From contig CAIJXV010000034.1 in assembly GCA_903824675.1 (NCBI GenBank), positions 1-38,743 on the forward strand: a stretch of DNA of 38,743 bases, written 5' to 3'. Below the pieces are notes generated by a model. That model had not been told where the DNA came from, searched no databases, and was given only the letters and a program-made list of their open reading frames with translations. The stretch comes from an uncultured bacterium (lineage in GTDB: Bacteria; Verrucomicrobiota; Kiritimatiellia; CAIKKV01; CAIJXV01). How positions within the stretch are numbered: position 1 is the first letter of the stretch; the number at the start of each line of letters is the position of its first letter. This document shows, piece by piece, positions 7,676 through 17,061 of the stretch. The translations under genes were made by a program, and so were the position numbers.

Positions 7676-7913
7676 ATTTCCACCTTTCGATTGCCTTCAG
7701 TACTTGTCGAACCTGATAGGCTTTGGCTTTCCCTTTATCATTCTGAATGTTCACCCTTGGATCCCCTTGCCACGGCGTCCTGTAGATCCGATGGCTGGTT
7801 CCCTTTTGCCTGGGTTGACCGAAATACTTCTCGCACACTCGACACAAATCCGCGAAACGAACCCCTTTGGGGTTCCTCTGCATCTCTGAAATTATGTCTT
7901 CAACCGTGACCAT
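7656..7913 (-). CDS. hicA: HicA-family mRNA interferase toxin (cassette gene)
   Basis: An 85-residue toxin with the double-stranded-RNA-binding-like HicA fold. The catalytic His is His41 in QKGTSHRIYRTPW, followed by the usual P-x-x-x-I/V-x-x-x-x-x-G-K-x-x-x-x-Y-x-V-R-x-x-L pattern (VNIQNDKGKAKAYQVRQVLK). HicA cleaves mRNA and stops translation. The ATG at 7913 has no ribosome site upstream, and a promoter-like pair ends 6 nt before it. First gene of the hicAB cassette. Confidence 0.92.
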   Translation of the reverse strand: MVTVEDIISEMQRNPKGVRFADLCRVCEKYFGQPRQKGTSHRIYRTPWQGDPRVNIQNDKGKAKAYQVRQVLKAIERWKYENHSA

Positions 7914-7919
7914 GGGAAT

Positions 7920-7947
7920 ATAGTATCATTATTGATATCACAATCAA
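7920..7947 (-). promoter_or_regulatory. Promoter of hicAB, predicted leaderless
   Basis: On the minus strand TTGATT (7947-7942) and TACTAT (7925-7920) are spaced by 16 nt, and 6 nt separate the -10 box from the hicA ATG. This is the same geometry as the other toxin-antitoxin cassette. A TGATATCA palindrome lies in the spacer (7933-7940) and could be a HicB operator. The boxes are imperfect (4 of 6 matches each). Confidence 0.45.
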
Positions 7948-7966
7948 TCAATTTCCTTTTGCCTTT

Positions 7967-8031
7967 TGCCATCGTTCGCCTTCAACATTTGCGACCCGCC
8001 AGGGTGAGCAATATGTTGCGAGGCGTTGTTC
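7967..8031 (-). other. attC-like recombination site E (end of lipoprotein cassette)
   Basis: In gene direction from GAACAAC (8031-8025) to GATGGCA (7973-7967). Inner arms CGCCT-CGC-AACAT-A-TTGC and GCAA-ATGTT-GA-AGGCG pair, with two more bases in the 5' arm. Both outer boxes are degenerate. The right box is one base off GTTGGCA, the complement of the first box of the hicAB cassette's own site. It begins 5 bp after the lipoprotein stop. Confidence 0.65.
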
Positions 8032-8036
8032 GGTCC

Positions 8037-8384
8037 TCATAATTGTGGCATCAATGCCGCATTTCCGTTCGTCCAGACAAACACGCCACGACCACCGCCC
8101 ATCGTCCGTTCCTTTTCTGGTGTGGGGTAGATCGCTAAATAGCGGTCATGTTCCTTTTGCCACCTGACTTCCACGGGATCACCCCATTTGAGTCCTTTTT
8201 CAAACATAAGTTGATTGGCCGCGCTGACGACATCTGACGTGGCATATCCGACCGACTTAGAGATCTTGTTGCTGGAGACTGCTTCACGGCGCACATTGTC
8301 AGTCTTAGGTTTGCCGGATTCTGAACAACCTGACAGGATTGCGCCACACAGGAGAATCGCGAGTATTCTTGTTTTCGTTCTCAT
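8037..8384 (-). CDS. Small lipoprotein of unknown function (cassette gene)
   Basis: A 115-residue protein with a lipoprotein signal peptide: basic MRTKTR, hydrophobic ILAILLCGAIL, lipobox LSGC with Cys20 as the lipidated residue. The mature part (about 95 residues) is unrecognised; it contains KWGDPVEVRW and ends in GGGRGVFVWTNGNAALMPQL. Secreted and membrane-anchored small proteins are common cargo of integron cassettes. It is the first cassette of the array in transcription direction; where its cassette begins upstream is unclear. Confidence 0.75.
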   Translation of the reverse strand: MRTKTRILAILLCGAILSGCSESGKPKTDNVRREAVSSNKISKSVGYATSDVVSAANQLMFEKGLKWGDPVEVRWQKEHDRYLAIYPTPEKERTMGGGRGVFVWTNGNAALMPQL

Positions 8385-8731
8385 TTATGTTGACCGAACG
8401 TTTTATCTGTTACTGACCACATTTACTGCTTTTGAAGGAAATCAACAATAGTAAATGATTAATTTTAATCATTTATATGCAAAAACCTTGAGGCAATAAA
8501 GGGATTTTTTCGGTTTTCGATTACCATTGCTGGCATTTTGCCAGGATATGTTGCTGATACATATCACGGACACTTTTGCGAGTTGAATGATCTAAAAGTA
8601 CTAAAATACTTTTCAATTGCCCGGTTTTACCCATCATATGTAGTCGATTACATATAAGGGATTAAGGGGGTTGAATATGGATAAGACATGCTGAATAACG
8701 ACTCGCCGCAACGACTTATCATACATTCAAC
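8385..8731. other. AT-rich intergenic region
   Basis: About 350 bp, clearly more AT-rich than the flanking genes. It contains short inverted repeats: ATGATTAATTTTAATCAT (8455-8472), CTGGCATTTTGCCAG (8531-8545) and ATATGTtgctgatACATAT (8547-8565). I see no gene, integrase fragment or attI site that I can support. It marks the upstream edge of the cassette array. Confidence 0.5.
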
Positions 8732-9487
8732 TTATTTGCTTTGGGAAACCGGCCGTTGGGGCGCCTCAGTCGAAATGGGCGGGGATCCGGTCGCTCCGGA
8801 GGAAAATTCGATCCAATCCAACTCGGCTCCCGCCCGGGTTCCTGAATATTGGCTATTACAACAGATTCCCAGATAAACCTTGTCCGGCACGAACCCGAAG
8901 ACCTTTTGAAAATCATCGCGAAGATTTCGTTCTTCCAGGATAAACCCGTCCGCGGTCACATTCGTCTTGTTTCGCAAGGCAAACCAGACCACCTTGATCG
9001 CTCCGAAAAAATAGGTGACCTTTCCCTCGGTCCCCACCGGTGTTTCCGTCTCCCACCGATACGCGAGGGCTCGCTGGCTGAATCGAGTTCCGGAAGTGAT
9101 GTAAATCCCGATCGCCTGATCGTCCCGCGTGGACTCGCGCCCGTCTCCCGCATCCGGCAACACCGTCACCCGCCAATTCCAGCGCAACCAGGGCATGCGT
9201 TTTAAATCCACCTCCGGCAAAGGGGGCGCCGTCAACGTGGCGCTCGCGGAATCGGCGGTCATCGATAAGACTCGATTCACGGAAGACGCATTCGTCACAA
9301 TCGCAAAAATCGCCGGCTTGGTCCGGAAGGTCGGCCGGACGACCCAGCCGGGTGGAAGCACATCAAAGTCTTGCCGCCAGATCTGCGGGACCCCTGAAAC
9401 GGCGGGTCCGAGGAGGGGTTGCTTAGCCCCCTCTTCGGCCAGGCAACAGCTTCCCAGCATCAGCAAAAGAAAAACCCATCGGCTCAT
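8732..9487 (-). CDS. DUF3047 exported protein
   Basis: A 251-residue protein with a signal peptide (MSRWVFLLLMLGSCCLAEEG; LGSC could act as a lipobox). The rest fits DUF3047: MPWLRWNWRVTVLP (about 99-112), DDQAIGIYITSG (about 122-133), and a late FGFVPDKVYLGICCNS. The family is a beta-sandwich of unknown function, often in cell-envelope contexts. The last codons overlap nothing downstream, while the start overlaps the end of the zinc-ribbon gene by 4 bp, so it is the last gene of a recA-alaS-zinc ribbon-DUF3047 run on the minus strand. Confidence 0.85.
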   Translation of the reverse strand: MSRWVFLLLMLGSCCLAEEGAKQPLLGPAVSGVPQIWRQDFDVLPPGWVVRPTFRTKPAIFAIVTNASSVNRVLSMTADSASATLTAPPLPEVDLKRMPWLRWNWRVTVLPDAGDGRESTRDDQAIGIYITSGTRFSQRALAYRWETETPVGTEGKVTYFFGAIKVVWFALRNKTNVTADGFILEERNLRDDFQKVFGFVPDKVYLGICCNSQYSGTRAGAELDWIEFSSGATGSPPISTEAPQRPVSQSK

Positions 9488-9858
9488 ACCGGATCCTCAT
9501 CGGTCTCCGGCTTGCGATCGAATTGGGGACAAATATCGGTCGCCTGGATCAGGCGTCGATGGAGACTGCATCGCTGGGTGAAAGGATTGACGACATAATG
9601 GCGGCAATAGCGGCAGAATTTTCCTTTTTCGTCCGCCTTGAAAATCTGCACGGCCTTGGGCGCATCGGCTTCAGAAAAAATGGCGGGCCGGGCTTTTCCC
9701 GCAAACGGCACCTCGGCCTCACTGGCAAATTCATGCCCGCAATCCGCACAACTCAGCTTCTCGCCAATCTTTTTGAATCCGTCATAAAGCGGGGTCCGTT
9801 TCAACAGACTCTCCGCCTGGCAGGCCGGACAACGAATGGTTTTGGAGTCCGCGGTCAC
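9484..9858 (-). CDS. Zinc-ribbon protein of unknown function
   Basis: A 124-residue protein if started at the GTG at 9858, which is preceded by GAAGGA at a spacing of 8-9 and lies 16 bp after alaS; an ATG at 9894 in the same frame would overlap alaS by 20 bp and lacks a ribosome site. Two Cys pairs (CPAC near 11-14 and CADC near 38-41) form a classic zinc ribbon. A second Cys cluster near the C-terminus (CRYCRHYVVNPFTQRCSLH then CPQF) looks like a further metal site. No family name can be given. It lies in a tight minus-strand run after alaS. Confidence 0.75.
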   Translation of the reverse strand: MTADSKTIRCPACQAESLLKRTPLYDGFKKIGEKLSCADCGHEFASEAEVPFAGKARPAIFSEADAPKAVQIFKADEKGKFCRYCRHYVVNPFTQRCSLHRRLIQATDICPQFDRKPETDEDPV

Positions 9859-9874
9859 GGTTGAAGTCCTTCGC

Positions 9875-12523
9875 TCACCCCGCCATGGCGGCAACCACTT
9901 CCTTGGCTTTGGTCATCGCCTCCGGAATGCGGGCGGGATCACGCCCTCCGGCACGCGCCTGGGCCGGTTGCCCTCCGCCGTTTCCACCGGCGACCGCGGC
10001 AATGGCCTTGACCACTTTTCCGGCATGAATTCCGCGTTTCACCCAATCGTCGCTGACACAGACGACGAACCCGGCCTTACCCTCAAAAGCGGAACCCAAG
10101 GCAACGACGCCGGAGCCCATTCGGGCCAGCAAGGCATCCGCCAGACTTTTCAACGTATCCCCCGCCTGATTCTCCACCACGGCCGACACCAAGGGCACCC
10201 CCCCCGCCTCACCGCGCGTCGCCAACAGGGTATCCACCTGTCCCAGGGCCAGACGGGTCTCCATCTCGCGCACCTTCTTTTCGAGATCCCGAACCTGCCC
10301 CGACAGCGTCTCAACCCGGCCGGGAATATCTTCGATCGATACGCTGAATCGGGCGGCAACCTGATTCAATAAACTCCGGTCGTGCGCGGCCATCGCATAG
10401 GCGGGCATTCCCGCCAGACCTTCGATCCGGCGAACGCCGGACGCGATCGAGCTCTCCGCCACAATCCGAAAAGCGCCCAGGGTCCCCGTCGCCGTCACAT
10501 GGGTGCCCCCGCACAACTCGCGGCTGTAATCCCCCACCTGGACAACGCGCACCTGCTCGCCATATTTTTCATCGAACAAGGCGATGATCCCCGACCCCGG
10601 CACATCTTTCAAAGCCATGCTCCGGGTTGTCACCGGATCGTTGCGTACGATCAATTCGTTCACCCGGGCTTCAACCCGACTCAACTGGTCCGGGGTCAAC
10701 GCCTGGAAATAATTGAAGTCGAACCGTAATCGATCAGGGGAAACCGATGAACCCGCCTGTTTAATGCCGGATCCTACGACTTCCCGCAGGGCACACTGTA
10801 ATAAATGGGTGGCGGTATGATGCCGCGCAATCGCCGCGCGACGCTCGGCGTCCACCGCGGCCTCAAAAACCCGGCCCCGGGCAACCCGGCCCCGAACCAC
10901 GTGACCATAATGCAAAATCAAGCCTTCAGCAGGCACCTGGGTATCGGTCACCTCCCACTCGTCGGTTCCCGACACCAGCTTACCGGTATCGCCCACCTGC
11001 CCGCCTTTTTCGGCATAAAACGGCGTGGCGGACAACAACAGCGCACCTTCCTGGCCCTGTTCAAGAACCTCCACCTGACCGGACTCGGGACTGATCACCG
11101 CCAGGATCTGCCCGGAACCCTGCAGGCCTTCATAGCCCTTGAATTCCGTCTTCAGACCCTTCGCCACGAGATCCGCCACCAAGTCGGCAATCCGATCCCC
11201 GACGGCATTTCGCCGGGCCGACCGGGCCCGTTGCCGCTGTTCTTCCATCAGGCCCCGAAAAGCGTCCTCATCAACCGTCAATCCCTTCTCACCGGCCATC
11301 AAGACGGTCAAGTCGATCGGAAATCCATACGTGTCATACAATTTAAAGGCCTCGGCCCCGGGAAAAGCACGACCCCCACCGGCCGCAACCGAGGCGACCA
11401 CCTCGTTGAAAAGTTCCAAACCCCGCCCCAAGGTCCCGGCAAAACTTTCCTCTTCCGCGCGCAGAGCCCGGAGGATTTCGGTCCGATGCACGGCCAATTC
11501 CGGAAAGGCCGCCCCCATCACCCGTTCCAACTCCGGCAACAGGTCGCCCAGGAAAGGCCGTTCCAACCCGATTTTTCGACCAAACCGCACCGCCCGTCGC
11601 AACAGGCGGCGCAAGACATAGCCCCGCCCCTCGTTCGAGGGCGAAACCCCGTCGGCAATGGCAAAAGCCAGGGTCCGCAGGTGATCGGCAATCACCCGCA
11701 TCGCAACCGCCGCCTCGCCCTCATAGGCCTGCCCGCTCAACACGGCAATGCGCCGGATGATCGGCACAAACAAATCGGTGTCGTAATTCGACGCCTTCCC
11801 CTGGATCACCGCGGTGACGCGCTCCAATCCCATGCCGGTATCGACATGCTTGGCCGGCAATTCTTCCAGGGTGCCATCGGACCGCCGGTTGTACTGGATG
11901 AAGACCAGGTTCCAAATTTCCATCACTTCGGGATTACCGGCATTCACCCATTCCGCCGGACACCCTTTTACGGTCCGGTCAAAATGAATCTCAGAACAGG
12001 GTCCACAGGGCCCGGTTTCGCCCATCTCCCAAAAATTATCCTTCTCGCCAAACTTCAGGATATGGGCCGGGTCGACATCCGTGACTTCGCGCCAGATTTT
12101 CCCCGCTTCATCATCCTCGCGATAAATGGTCACCCACAAGCGTTCCCGCGGCAGTTTCCAGACCTCCGTCAGCAATTCCCACGCCCAGCGGATGGCCTCG
12201 CGCTTGTAATAGTCGCCGAACGACCAGTTCCCGAGCATCTCGAAAAAGGTGTGATGATAGGTGTCGCGCCCGACCTCTTCCAAGTCATTGTGTTTCCCGC
12301 TGACCCGGATGCACTTCTGGGTATCGGCCACCCGCCGGCTTTCCGCCGTCCGTGCGCCCAGAAAGATTTCCTTGAACTGGTTCATCCCCGCGTTGGCGAA
12401 CAACAGCGTCGGATCGGATGGCAGAACCACCGGCGAACTGGGCACAATGGCGTGTCCCTGTCGGCGAAAATAATCCAGAAACGAGGCGCGGATCTCAGCC
12501 GCGCCCATGACATTCGTATCCAC
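9875..12523 (-). CDS. alaS: Alanyl-tRNA synthetase
   Basis: An 882-residue class II synthetase that charges tRNA-Ala. The N-terminal catalytic domain opens with IRASFLDYFRRQGH and SDPTLLFANAGMNQF; motif 2 contains DTYHHTFFEMLGNWSFGDY (about 87-106). The editing domain carries the zinc-binding HHTATH (568-573) and CGGTH (671-675), which remove mischarged Ser and Gly. The C-terminal oligomerisation domain (C-Ala) ends in AKEVVAAMAG. The length is usual for bacteria (about 870-880). It begins 1 bp after the recA stop codon, so the two genes are cotranscribed. Confidence 0.98.
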   Translation of the reverse strand: MDTNVMGAAEIRASFLDYFRRQGHAIVPSSPVVLPSDPTLLFANAGMNQFKEIFLGARTAESRRVADTQKCIRVSGKHNDLEEVGRDTYHHTFFEMLGNWSFGDYYKREAIRWAWELLTEVWKLPRERLWVTIYREDDEAGKIWREVTDVDPAHILKFGEKDNFWEMGETGPCGPCSEIHFDRTVKGCPAEWVNAGNPEVMEIWNLVFIQYNRRSDGTLEELPAKHVDTGMGLERVTAVIQGKASNYDTDLFVPIIRRIAVLSGQAYEGEAAVAMRVIADHLRTLAFAIADGVSPSNEGRGYVLRRLLRRAVRFGRKIGLERPFLGDLLPELERVMGAAFPELAVHRTEILRALRAEEESFAGTLGRGLELFNEVVASVAAGGGRAFPGAEAFKLYDTYGFPIDLTVLMAGEKGLTVDEDAFRGLMEEQRQRARSARRNAVGDRIADLVADLVAKGLKTEFKGYEGLQGSGQILAVISPESGQVEVLEQGQEGALLLSATPFYAEKGGQVGDTGKLVSGTDEWEVTDTQVPAEGLILHYGHVVRGRVARGRVFEAAVDAERRAAIARHHTATHLLQCALREVVGSGIKQAGSSVSPDRLRFDFNYFQALTPDQLSRVEARVNELIVRNDPVTTRSMALKDVPGSGIIALFDEKYGEQVRVVQVGDYSRELCGGTHVTATGTLGAFRIVAESSIASGVRRIEGLAGMPAYAMAAHDRSLLNQVAARFSVSIEDIPGRVETLSGQVRDLEKKVREMETRLALGQVDTLLATRGEAGGVPLVSAVVENQAGDTLKSLADALLARMGSGVVALGSAFEGKAGFVVCVSDDWVKRGIHAGKVVKAIAAVAGGNGGGQPAQARAGGRDPARIPEAMTKAKEVVAAMAG

Positions 12524-12524
12524 A

Positions 12525-13544
<1,020 letters not shown>

Positions 13545-13617
13545 GAGTTGGTCCTTTTTGGGATGTGTCCACCCGCCTGAATCACCCTGTGCCCCGACGG
13601 ATGGCGTTAATCGGGAT

Positions 13618-13647
13618 ATGCTATCGTTTCAAGGGCGTCCCTGTCAA
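13618..13647 (-). promoter_or_regulatory. Putative recA promoter
   Basis: On the minus strand TTGACA (13647-13642) and TAGCAT (13623-13618) are 18 nt apart, about 75 nt upstream of the recA start. The -35 box overlaps the 15-bp direct repeat that flanks the inserted element at 13659-14162. I do not recognise a LexA box. Confidence 0.5.
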
Positions 13648-13658
13648 TGTCGCGAAAG

Positions 13659-14162
13659 GTGGATTGTAAAGTTAAATGCCGCAGAAGTTTTCCCTGTTCT
13701 CCGACCGTTTTCACTCGATGTCGGCCCGCCCTCGGTGGCGGGCGTCCGGTAATGGAGGAGATTGGATCAGCGGACGCCGGGCGCAGAGGCCCGGCCTACA
13801 ACAACGGGGAATCGGGTTGTGGGCGTAGCCCCACCTGGGCGATTTATCAAGGAAATAGGCGAATTTACACCGACCGTTTTCACTCGATGTCGGCCCGCCC
13901 TCGGTGGCGGGCGTCCGGTAATGGAGGGGATTTGGATCAGCGGACGCCGGGCGCAGAGGCCCGGCCTACAACCCATGAGATCCCTCGCCTTCGCCTGCCC
14001 TGAGGATATCGAAGGGCTCGGGATGACAATGGGTAAGGCGAGCTCTTCCAGCCTTCGTAGTCACGCCTTGGCGTGACGGAGTAGGCCCGAGCGAGCCGGA
14101 GCTGAATATAAGATATCTCACAGCAAGCAATTACAAAACGGCATTCCACATTACAATTCTCA
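13659..14162. mobile_element. MITE-like insertion between clpB and the recA promoter
   Basis: A noncoding segment of about 504 bp. Its ends are imperfect terminal inverted repeats: the left end GTGGATTGTAAAGTTAAATG (13659 on) matches the reverse complement of the right end at 18 of 23 aligned positions, with the conserved cores ATTGTAA and ATGCCG. Both ends are flanked at once by the direct repeat TCAATGTCGCGAAAG (13644-13658 and 14163-14177), as expected of a target-site duplication, though 15 bp is long for one. Inside are two copies of the intergenic repeat also found at 1-213, and a GTCACGCC/GGCGTGAC hairpin (14060-14077). No transposase is encoded, so it would be non-autonomous. Confidence 0.55.
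13701..13975. repeat. Two further copies of the dispersed hairpin repeat, inverted
   Basis: Units at about 13701-13828 and 13870-13972 are nearly identical over roughly 100 bp, with single-base differences such as GAGGAGATT versus GAGGGGATTT. They are the reverse complement of the repeat at 1-213. Each holds the GCCCGCC/GGCGGGC hairpin and a second GCCGGGC/GCCCGGC hairpin. Confidence 0.85.
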
Positions 14163-14182
14163 TCAATGTCGCGAAAGACTGT

Positions 14183-16789
14183 TTATTTGACCGTAAACGT
14201 CAGCTCCCCTTTGAGGGCATCGACTTTCAAGGTCTGCCCTTCCCCTATTTCACCAGCGATCAATTTGCGGGCCACCGGCGTTTCGAGATGCGCCTGGATG
14301 AACCGCTTCATCGGCCGCGCGCCATACACGGCATCGTAGCCTTCCCGGGCGATGTGTTTCTTCGCCGCCTCGCTCAGGACTAACTCGACCCGTTGTTGGG
14401 CCAGCCGGTGACGTAACTCCTCCACCTGGATATCTGCGATCCGGACAATCTCCGCCATCGTCAAGGGTTTGAACAGGACGATATCATCCACCCGATTCAA
14501 GAATTCAGGCCGGAACTTTGCACGGAGTTCGCCCATGACCCCCTGACGAGCGGATTCGGTCAGATTCCCATCCCGGTCAATCCCCTCCAGCAGAATCGGC
14601 GATCCGATGTTGCTGGTCAGAATCAGAATCGCGTTCTTAAAGTTCACCGTACGACCATGGGAGTCGGTCAGCCGCCCGTCATCCATCACCTGGAGCAGGA
14701 CATTGAAAACATCCGGATGGGCTTTCTCGATTTCATCGAAAAGAATCACACTGTAGGGCTTGCGGCGAACCGCCTCGGTCAATTGTCCGGCATCATCGTA
14801 GCCGACATAACCGGGAGGCGCCCCGATCAGCCGGGCCACTGTGTGTTTCTCCATGTATTCGCTCATATCGATGCGAATCAGGTTCTCCTCGGTATCGAAC
14901 AGGGTCTCCGCCAGGGCTTTGGCCAACTCGGTCTTCCCCACCCCGGTCGGCCCCAGAAATAGAAAGGTGCCCACCGGTCGACGGGGATTTCCAATTCCGG
15001 CGCGGGCCCGCTGGACGGCATCGGTGACCGCCTGGACCGCCTCATCCTGACCAATCACCCACCGATGCAGCGTATCGCCCAGATGGATCAACTTGGCGCG
15101 CTCCCCCTCGACCAGGCGATTGAGCGGAATGCCCGTCCACCGCGAAACCACGGCGGCAATTTCATCCTCGGTCACCTCTTCCTTGACCAGGGTCTTGCTG
15201 CCGGCGACCGAAGCGCTGAGCTTCTGCTGTTCCGCCAGCTTGCGCTCCAACTCCGGAATCACTCCATGCCGGAGTTTGGCCAGGCGATCCAGGTCATAGG
15301 CCCGTTCCGCCTCCTCGGACTCGCGCCGGGCCGCCTCCAGATGTTCCCGTAGATTTTGCACTTTGCCGATGGCCTGCTTTTCAGTATCCCATTGGGCGCG
15401 CAGGGTCTTGGCTTCGGATTGCAATTCGGCCAATTCCTTGCGCAAGGTTTCCAGGCGCTGGAGACTCCCGCTGTCCTGCTCCTTTTTCAGGGCCGTTTCC
15501 TCGATCTCCAACCGCATGATCCGACGGGTAATCCCATCCAGTTCGGCCGGTAGGGAGTCGATTTCCGTACGAATCGAGGCACAGGCTTCATCCATCAAAT
15601 CAATGGCTTTGTCGGGCAGAAAGCGGTCGCTGATATACCGATCCGCCAGGACCGCCGACGCGACCAGCGCGGCATCCTTGATCCGGACCCCGTGATGAAT
15701 TTCAAACCGCTCCCGCAAACCGCGCAAAATCGAAATGGTGTCCTCGACCGAAGGCGCCTCGACGACAATCGGTTGGAACCGGCGCTCCAGGGCGGCGTCT
15801 TTTTCAATGTTTTTGCGATATTCGTCGAGCGTTGTCGCCCCGATGCAATGTAGTTCACCGCGCGCCAGCATCGGCTTGAGCATATTGCCGGCATCGGTCG
15901 AACCCTCGGTTCGCCCCGCCCCCACAATCGTATGCACTTCATCGATGAAGAGCAGAATCCGGCCTGCGGCGGATTTGATCTCGGTCAACACCGCCTTCAG
16001 CCGCTCCTCGAATTCGCCGCGGTATTTGGCCCCCGCCATCAACGCCGTCATATCGAGGGCGAAAATCGTTCGATCCTTCAATCCCTCGGGGACATCCCCC
16101 CGGAGAATCCGATGCGCCAACCCCTCGACAATCGCGGTTTTTCCAACCCCGGGCTCGCCGATCAGGACGGGATTATTCTTGGTTTTACGGGACAGGATTC
16201 GAATCACACTGCGGATTTCCGTATCCCTCCCAATAACGGGATCAAGCTTGCCGGCCCGCGCCAACGCCACCAAGTCCACCCCGTATTTCTGCAGGGCTTC
16301 GTAGGACTCCTCCGGATTGGCACTGGTAACCCGCTGGTTCCCCCGCACCGACGTCAACGCCTGTAAGAACCGTTCGCGAGTGACCTGGTATTCCGCTAAG
16401 ATTTTACCCGCCGGCGTCTTGCGCCCCTCTTCAATCAAAGCCAGCAACAGGTGCTCCACCGAAAGATATTCGTCCTTCAGCTGCTTGGCCGCGTCTCCCG
16501 CCCGAACCAACAACCGGTTCAACCGCTGGGTGACATAAACCTTGCCGGATTCCGAGCCGCCACCCGAAACCTTGGGCAGACGTTCCAACTCCTGTTCCAC
16601 CCGGGCCTGAAGTTCCTTGACCGGCACTTCCATTTTCTGGAACAAGCGCACAGCCAATCCATCTTCCTGCTCCAGGAGTACCAGGAACAAATGCTCGGCA
16701 TCCACTTCCTGATGGCTGTACCGAATGGCTTTAACCTGCGCCGCATGCAAAGCGTCCTGAACCTTTTGAGTCATTTGATTCGTATCCAT
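14183..16789 (-). CDS. clpB: ATP-dependent disaggregase ClpB
   Basis: An 868-residue AAA+ chaperone that solubilises protein aggregates together with DnaK. The Clp N-domain repeats are at about 1-145 and Walker A1 GEPGVGKT is at 211-218. The long coiled-coil M domain (about 410-530), which sets ClpB apart from ClpA and ClpC, includes [20 protein letters not shown]. The second AAA+ module has Walker A2 [14 protein letters not shown] near 610-623. The C-terminal domain ends in LTFTVK. The ATG at 16789 is chosen because AAAGGAG stands 6 nt before it and [14 protein letters not shown] is the normal N-terminus; the open frame begins 9 codons earlier. A heat-shock-type regulatory site was not seen. 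Confidence 0.97.
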   Translation of the reverse strand: MDTNQMTQKVQDALHAAQVKAIRYSHQEVDAEHLFLVLLEQEDGLAVRLFQKMEVPVKELQARVEQELERLPKVSGGGSESGKVYVTQRLNRLLVRAGDAAKQLKDEYLSVEHLLLALIEEGRKTPAGKILAEYQVTRERFLQALTSVRGNQRVTSANPEESYEALQKYGVDLVALARAGKLDPVIGRDTEIRSVIRILSRKTKNNPVLIGEPGVGKTAIVEGLAHRILRGDVPEGLKDRTIFALDMTALMAGAKYRGEFEERLKAVLTEIKSAAGRILLFIDEVHTIVGAGRTEGSTDAGNMLKPMLARGELHCIGATTLDEYRKNIEKDAALERRFQPIVVEAPSVEDTISILRGLRERFEIHHGVRIKDAALVASAVLADRYISDRFLPDKAIDLMDEACASIRTEIDSLPAELDGITRRIMRLEIEETALKKEQDSGSLQRLETLRKELAELQSEAKTLRAQWDTEKQAIGKVQNLREHLEAARRESEEAERAYDLDRLAKLRHGVIPELERKLAEQQKLSASVAGSKTLVKEEVTEDEIAAVVSRWTGIPLNRLVEGERAKLIHLGDTLHRWVIGQDEAVQAVTDAVQRARAGIGNPRRPVGTFLFLGPTGVGKTELAKALAETLFDTEENLIRIDMSEYMEKHTVARLIGAPPGYVGYDDAGQLTEAVRRKPYSVILFDEIEKAHPDVFNVLLQVMDDGRLTDSHGRTVNFKNAILILTSNIGSPILLEGIDRDGNLTESARQGVMGELRAKFRPEFLNRVDDIVLFKPLTMAEIVRIADIQVEELRHRLAQQRVELVLSEAAKKHIAREGYDAVYGARPMKRFIQAHLETPVARKLIAGEIGEGQTLKVDALKGELTFTVK

Positions 16790-16958
16790 GGCAAACTCCT
16801 TTCCATACACCAACATCCCGTTTGAAATGATCGGGAAATCTCTTGCGTCTCTCGCTTCTTAATTAATTAGCAAATAACATGCCAATTTCATCGTAACGGT
16901 AAGTCGTTTTATTGCAATAGATTAATATTGAAACGGCAACAAGAAAAAGAGACAGGAT

Positions 16959-16997
16959 GTCGCTATTCGAAAATAATAGCGACATATTGTCGCTATT
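16959..16997. repeat. Triple GTCGCTATT motif with inverted copy
   Basis: GTCGCTATT occurs at 16959-16967, as its exact complement AATAGCGAC at 16975-16983, and again directly at 16989-16997. The first two form a perfect 9-bp hairpin with a 7-nt loop; the second and third can pair as an alternative hairpin. The motif lies about 170-210 bp upstream of clpB and downstream of the kinase gene. It could be a regulator operator, a switchable RNA hairpin or a remnant of a mobile gene's leader. Confidence 0.7.
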
Positions 16998-17061
16998 TAT
17001 GAAGTATTGGGCGAAAAGGGATAGAGGCGAAAAAACCGGCGTCCACCGGATGCTCACCTTC

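Larger units (their letters stand above)
5171..8031 (-). mobile_element. Integron-type gene cassette array without integrase (CALIN)
   Basis: Five attC-like sites (5171-5233, 6289-6345, 6588-6659, 7271-7332, 7967-8031) alternate with small minus-strand genes, each gene followed at once by a site, as in integron cassettes. Gene order in transcription direction: lipoprotein, hicA-hicB, brnT/copG-like pair, 76-residue protein, zinc-ribbon protein. Cassette lengths from the last four junctions are about 700, 690, 305 and 1,120 bp. The brnT/copG cassette proves the boundary logic: it begins at a GTTAGGC box (7271-7277) and its own site begins with the exact complement GCCTAAC (6653-6659). No tyrosine-recombinase integrase lies in the window, so the array is of the CALIN type. 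It is visibly more AT-rich than its neighbours. The start of the lipoprotein cassette could not be fixed. Confidence 0.8.

Noticed and set aside
8385-8731. attI site or integrase remnant upstream of the first cassette
   Set aside because: I looked for an integrase frame and for a GTTRRRY box that would match the first cassette; candidates such as GTTGATT near 8440 do not match well enough to support.
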